From assembly GCF_019683595.1 (NCBI RefSeq), contig NZ_JADGHZ010000022.1:1-35698 (forward strand): 35,698 bases of DNA. Direction: 5' to 3'. Below the pieces are notes generated by a model. That model worked only from the letters and a program-made list of their open reading frames with translations, did no database searches and was not told the origin of the DNA. Positions 32,708-35,698 of this stretch are shown one piece after another. This DNA is from Sphaerobacter sp. (GTDB lineage: Bacteria; Chloroflexota; Chloroflexia; Thermomicrobiales; Thermomicrobiaceae). A program made the translations under genes and the position numbers. How positions within the stretch are numbered: position 1 is the first letter of the stretch; the number at the start of each line of letters is the position of its first letter.

Positions 32708-33538
32708 CTAGCGCCCCTTGCCCCGGCGGCGCACAATGAACTTGTCCGTCTTCTTGTTGCGCCGCGTCCGGTACCCAAGCGTCGGCTTACCCCACGGCGT
32801 TCGCGGCTGGCCGCCGATCGGCGCCTTGCCCTCACCACCGCCGTGCGGGTGGTCGGCCGCGTTCATGGCCGCACCGCGCGTAATTGGCCGCCGGCCCAGA
32901 TGCCGCGAGCGACCGGCCTTGCCGATCCGCACGTTCTCGTGGTCGACGTTGCCAACCTGGCCCAGCGTCGCCATGCAGTTCAGCCGGATCATGCGGACCT
33001 CGCCCGAGGGCATCCGCACCTGGGCGTAGCCGTCCTGCTTGGCCATGATCTGCGCCGCGACCCCGGCGGACCGCACCAACTGCCCGCCGCGGCCGGGGTA
33101 CAACTCAATATTATGGATCGGCGTGCCCGTCGGGATGTCGGACAGCGGCAGCGCGTTGCCCACCCGGATCGGCGAGCCGGAACCCGACTGCACGATGTCG
33201 CCGACCTTCAGGCCCAGCGGCGCCAGGATGTACCGCTTTTCCCCGTCGACGTAGTGGAGGAGTGCGATACGCGCCGAGCGGTTCGGGTCGTACTCGATCG
33301 CGGCCACCTTAGCCGGAATCCCGAACTTGTTCCGCTTGAAGTCGATGCGCCGGTAGAAGCGCTTGTTGCCGCCGCCTCGCCCGCGGGCGGTGACCCGCCC
33401 CTGGTTGTTGCGCCCGGCATGCTTCTTCAGCGGCTCGAGCAGACTCTTTTCGGGCTCCCGCTTGGTGATCTCCTCGAAGGTCGAGACCGTCATATTCCGG
33501 CGGCCGGGCGATGTCGGCTTGTACCTGCGAATTCCCAT
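32708..33538 (-). CDS. rplB: 50S ribosomal protein L2
   Basis: 276 residues. The ATG at 33538 ([19 protein letters not shown]) has GAGGAG 8 nt upstream; upstream in-frame sequence to 33634 is not conserved and overlaps rpl[49 protein letters not shown], and the C-terminal [22 protein letters not shown] with the conserved His are all present. L2 is essential for peptidyl transfer and subunit association. Confidence 0.97.
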   Translation of the reverse strand: MGIRRYKPTSPGRRNMTVSTFEEITKREPEKSLLEPLKKHAGRNNQGRVTARGRGGGNKRFYRRIDFKRNKFGIPAKVAAIEYDPNRSARIALLHYVDGEKRYILAPLGLKVGDIVQSGSGSPIRVGNALPLSDIPTGTPIHNIELYPGRGGQLVRSAGVAAQIMAKQDGYAQVRMPSGEVRMIRLNCMATLGQVGNVDHENVRIGKAGRSRHLGRRPITRGAAMNAADHPHGGGEGKAPIGGQPRTPWGKPTLGYRTRRNKKTDKFIVRRRGKGR

Positions 33539-33570
33539 GGCTGTTCTCCTCGCTAGCCTGCCCGTCGCCG

Positions 33571-33870
33571 TTAGAGCTGACCGAACAGGTCGATCGTCTG
33601 GCCCTCCTTGAGGGTCACGATCGCCTTCTTCCAATTCGGGGTGCGGCCCACGCTCGCCGGCCGACCCCGCCGCGCGCGTCGCCGCTCCTTGCCGCGGACA
33701 TTTATCACGTTCACGGCGACGACCTCGACGTTAAAGGTCCGCTCGACCGCGTCCTTGATCTGGATCTTGTTCGCGTCGCGCGCCACCTCGAACGTGTACT
33801 GCCCCAACTCCATCAGCCGGGTGTTCTTCTCGGTGATCAGCGGGCGACGCAAGACGTCCTGGTATTCCAT
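33571..33870 (-). CDS. rplW: 50S ribosomal protein L23
   Basis: 99 residues. It starts [64 protein letters not shown], a typical L23 sequence. L23 sits at the tunnel exit and docks trigger factor and SRP. It is 11 bp after rplD and 32 bp before rplB. Confidence 0.96.
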   Translation of the reverse strand: MEYQDVLRRPLITEKNTRLMELGQYTFEVARDANKIQIKDAVERTFNVEVVAVNVINVRGKERRRARRGRPASVGRTPNWKKAIVTLKEGQTIDLFGQL

Positions 33871-33881
33871 CCCTGCACCCC

Positions 33882-34511
33882 TTACTGCGCCCAGAGCCGG
33901 TGGATGACGTCCACCGCCTCGCGGGTCAGCAGCAGCCGCTCGTACTTGAAGACGTCGCGCATGTTGACGTACTGAGCCGGCAACACCCGCACGTTCTCCA
34001 GGTTGTCCGCGCCGCGGCGCACGTTCTCGCGCGGCTCATCAACCAGGATCAAGGTCGAGCGAGCGTCGCCCTTGGGCAGGCGCGCCAACGTCTGGATCAT
34101 GGCCTTGGTGCGCGGCTCGATCTCCGTGAGCCCCTCGACCACCACGACCTGATCCGCCTTCATCTTGGCCGACAGCGCCGACCGGATCGCCAGGCGGCGC
34201 ATCTTGCGCGGCATCCGCTGCGTGTACTTGCGCGGGTGCGGGCCGAAGACGACTCCACCGCCGCGCCACAGCGGCGAGCGGATGCTCCCGTGCCGCGCGC
34301 GGCCGGTGCCCTTCTGGCGCCACGGCTTGCGACCACCACCGCGCACCTCGCCGCGCGTCTTCGTATCGTGGGTTCCCAGCCGGGCATTGGCCATCTGGCG
34401 CACATACGCCTGGTGCATCACGGGCACGTTCGGCTCGATACCGAACACCGAGTCGGCCAACTCGACCTGCCCTGTCTCCTGCCCGGTGACATCGTAGACC
34501 GGAACTTGCAC
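33882..34511 (-). CDS. rplD: 50S ribosomal protein L4
   Basis: 209 residues. [18 protein letters not shown] at the start, the extended loop [54 protein letters not shown] reaching the tunnel, and [23 protein letters not shown]. In E. coli L4 represses the S10 operon. It follows rplC by 20 bp. Confidence 0.97.
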   Translation of the reverse strand: MQVPVYDVTGQETGQVELADSVFGIEPNVPVMHQAYVRQMANARLGTHDTKTRGEVRGGGRKPWRQKGTGRARHGSIRSPLWRGGGVVFGPHPRKYTQRMPRKMRRLAIRSALSAKMKADQVVVVEGLTEIEPRTKAMIQTLARLPKGDARSTLILVDEPRENVRRGADNLENVRVLPAQYVNMRDVFKYERLLLTREAVDVIHRLWAQ

Positions 34512-34531
34512 GGCTCGTCGCTCCTCTTCCT

Positions 34532-35182
34532 CTACGACGCCGCCGCGGCAGCGCGCTCGCGATACTTGACCGCCCGCCGCACGATCACCAACTGGCCATT
34601 CGCGCCCGGAACCGAGCCGCGCACGAGCACGACGTTGCGCTCCGGGTCGACGCGGACCACTTGCAGGTTCTGCACGGTGACCCGCTGGTTCCCCATGTGG
34701 CCCGCCATGCGCAGCCCCTTGAAGACACGCCCCGGGGTCGCGCTCGCACCGATCGAACCCGGTGCGCGCTTCCGGTCGGACTGGCCGTGCGTGGCCGGCC
34801 CACCGCCGAAGCCGTGGCGCTTCATCACGCCGGCGAAGCCGCGGCCCTTGCTCGTCCCCGTGACGTCGACTCGCTCCCCTTCCTTGAAGACGGAGCAGTC
34901 GATCACCTGCCCCACGGAAAACTCTTCAATGTTGTCCGCCTTCACCTCCCGGAGGTACCGGGGCTGGGCGCCGGACGCCCGCAGGTGGCCACGCTCGGGC
35001 TGGTTCAGCCGCTTCTTGTGGCCGAAGCCGAGCTGCACGGCTTCGTAGCCGTCACGCTCCCGCGTCTTGACCTGCGTCACCACGCATGGCCCGACCTCGA
35101 GCACGGTGACAGGGATCACCTGTCCCGCCTCGTCGAAGATCTGGGTCATGCCGAGTTTTCTACCCAAGAGGCCATGGATCAT
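34532..35182 (-). CDS. rplC: 50S ribosomal protein L3
   Basis: 216 residues. [38 protein letters not shown], the [51 protein letters not shown] extension that reaches the peptidyl-transferase centre, and [16 protein letters not shown] are diagnostic. The Gln in HGQS (site of methylation in E. coli) is present. It is separated from rpsJ by 76 bp with two small hairpins. Confidence 0.97.
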   Translation of the reverse strand: MIHGLLGRKLGMTQIFDEAGQVIPVTVLEVGPCVVTQVKTRERDGYEAVQLGFGHKKRLNQPERGHLRASGAQPRYLREVKADNIEEFSVGQVIDCSVFKEGERVDVTGTSKGRGFAGVMKRHGFGGGPATHGQSDRKRAPGSIGASATPGRVFKGLRMAGHMGNQRVTVQNLQVVRVDPERNVVLVRGSVPGANGQLVIVRRAVKYRERAAAAAS

Positions 35183-35203
35183 TGGCTCTCTCCCGATCAG
35201 GAC

Positions 35204-35259
35204 GCGGCAGAAGACGGTTGCCCGCCCGCTGCCGCATGCAGAGCATGATTACCCATGCT
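35204..35259 (-). other. Two small hairpins between rpsJ and rplC
   Basis: GCGGCAG (35204-35210) with CTGCCGC (35229-35235), loop 18 nt, and AGCATG (35242-35247) with CATGCT (35254-35259), loop 6 nt, fill the 76-bp gap; the second touches the rpsJ stop codon. No T-runs follow. Function is not evident. Confidence 0.35.
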
Positions 35260-35579
35260 TACAGCTTAATCTCGATATCCACGCCCGCCGGCAAGTTCAG
35301 CCGCATCAGCGCCCGGATCGTCGCGTGGCTCGGCTCGAGCACGTCGATCAGCCGCTTGTGCGTGCGGATCTCGAACTGCTCCTGCGAGTCCTTGTCGATG
35401 AACGGCGACCGGATCACGCTGAAGCGCTCGATCCGCGTCGGGAGCGGCACCGGGCCCGACACCTTGGCGCCGGTCGACTCGGCCGTATCGACGATCTTCG
35501 CCGCCGACTGGTCGAGGATCTTGTGATCGTACGCCTTGAGGCGGATCCGGATTTTCTGCGTCGGGCGTCGCGTCGCCAT
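35259..35579 (-). CDS. rpsJ: 30S ribosomal protein S10
   Basis: 106 residues from the ATG at 35579. [98 protein letters not shown] is a complete S10 (NusE), also a transcription-elongation factor with NusB. GGGGGAGA lies upstream; an ATG at 35585 would add two residues. It is the first gene of the S10 cluster, 19 bp after tuf. Confidence 0.97.
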   Translation of the reverse strand: MATRRPTQKIRIRLKAYDHKILDQSAAKIVDTAESTGAKVSGPVPLPTRIERFSVIRSPFIDKDSQEQFEIRTHKRLIDVLEPSHATIRALMRLNLPAGVDIEIKL

Positions 35580-35598
35580 CGTCATCTCCCCCAGACCT

Positions 35599-35698
35599 TT
35601 ACTCGATGATCTCGGTGACGACGCCGGCGCCCACCGTGCGACCACCCTCGCGAATGGCAAAGCGCAGCCCCGCCTCGATCGCCACCGGCTGGATCAGC
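35599..35698 (-). CDS. tuf: Elongation factor Tu, C-terminal end (partial)
   Basis: Only the last 33 codons are inside the window, read leftward from the right edge to TAA at 35599-35601. The translated end contains [16 protein letters not shown] and [12 protein letters not shown], the diagnostic third-domain end of EF-Tu. It is truncated by the window edge, not by a mutation. EF-Tu brings aminoacyl-tRNA to the ribosome. The order tuf-rpsJ is the usual str-S10 junction, so rpsL, rpsG and fusA are expected beyond the edge. Confidence 0.93.
   Translation of the reverse strand, partial: LIQPVAIEAGLRFAIREGGRTVGAGVVTEIIE

Noticed and set aside
1-35698. CRISPR arrays, tRNA genes, insertion sequences, prophage or toxin-antitoxin genes
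   Set aside because: Looked for by eye on both strands; no repeat-spacer pattern, cloverleaf, transposase or phage gene was recognisable.

Overview
The window is about two-thirds G+C bacterial DNA. Rightward genes occupy roughly 760-17970, and one long leftward ribosomal-protein block fills 18030 to the right edge. The nearest fit I can infer is a thermophilic Chloroflexota of the Thermomicrobia/Sphaerobacter type. The pointers are a PspA-PspAA pair beside PspAB-HtpX, zinc-ribbon adenylate kinase, all-cysteine zinc forms of S4, S14 and L36, and the gene order itself. A high-GC actinobacterium is not formally excluded, because no 16S rRNA or other decisive marker is present.

Region 1 (1-763) starts with pure C and G runs that look like a contig end or sequencing artefact. 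It then has about 690 bp without a convincing gene, ending in a long leader for a stand-alone, N-terminally extended initiation factor IF-1 paralogue. Region 2 (1165-3974) is an envelope-stress module: pspA-pspAA rightward meets pspAB-htpX leftward across two hairpins. Region 3 (4031-7724) is a run of alternating ABC ATPase and membrane-subunit genes, followed by a UbiB-family kinase-like gene (7793-9484) and a convergent rhodanese. Region 4 (10264-17968) is a mixed metabolic and maintenance stretch: an acyl-CoA dehydrogenase-like protein lacking the usual catalytic Glu, a DUF983 zinc-ribbon membrane protein, 4-alpha-glucanotransferase (leftward), endonuclease III, a tightly overlapping histidine phosphatase / metallo-beta-lactamase-fold hydrolase / P1 peptidase operon, and a TIM-barrel isomerase-like gene.

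Region 5 (18031-35698) is read leftward from the C-terminal end of EF-Tu (tuf) through S10-L3-L4-L23-L2-S19-L22-S3-L16-L29-S17-L14-L24-L5-S14-S8-L6-L18-S5-L30-L15-secY-adk-map, then infA-rpmJ-S13-S11-S4-rpoA-L17-truA-L13-S9. This is the classical fused S10/spc/alpha/L13 order. A hairpin with a T-rich tail at 17974-18000 closes it. A good promoter (TTGACC, 19-bp spacer, extended TGG-TATAAT) lies at the map/infA junction and allows the infA-S9 half to be transcribed on its own. The map stop codon sits inside its -10 box.

Promoters could often be placed by eye. Several carry an extended -10 (TGn before the hexamer) and no recognisable -35. No tRNA, rRNA, CRISPR array, insertion sequence or prophage gene was found. 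The most unusual items are the extra IF-1 gene with its long leader, the Psp/HtpX module, the acyl-CoA dehydrogenase without a recognisable base, and several unexplained perfect hairpins between ribosomal-protein genes. I did not find a clear new multi-gene defence or mobile system.
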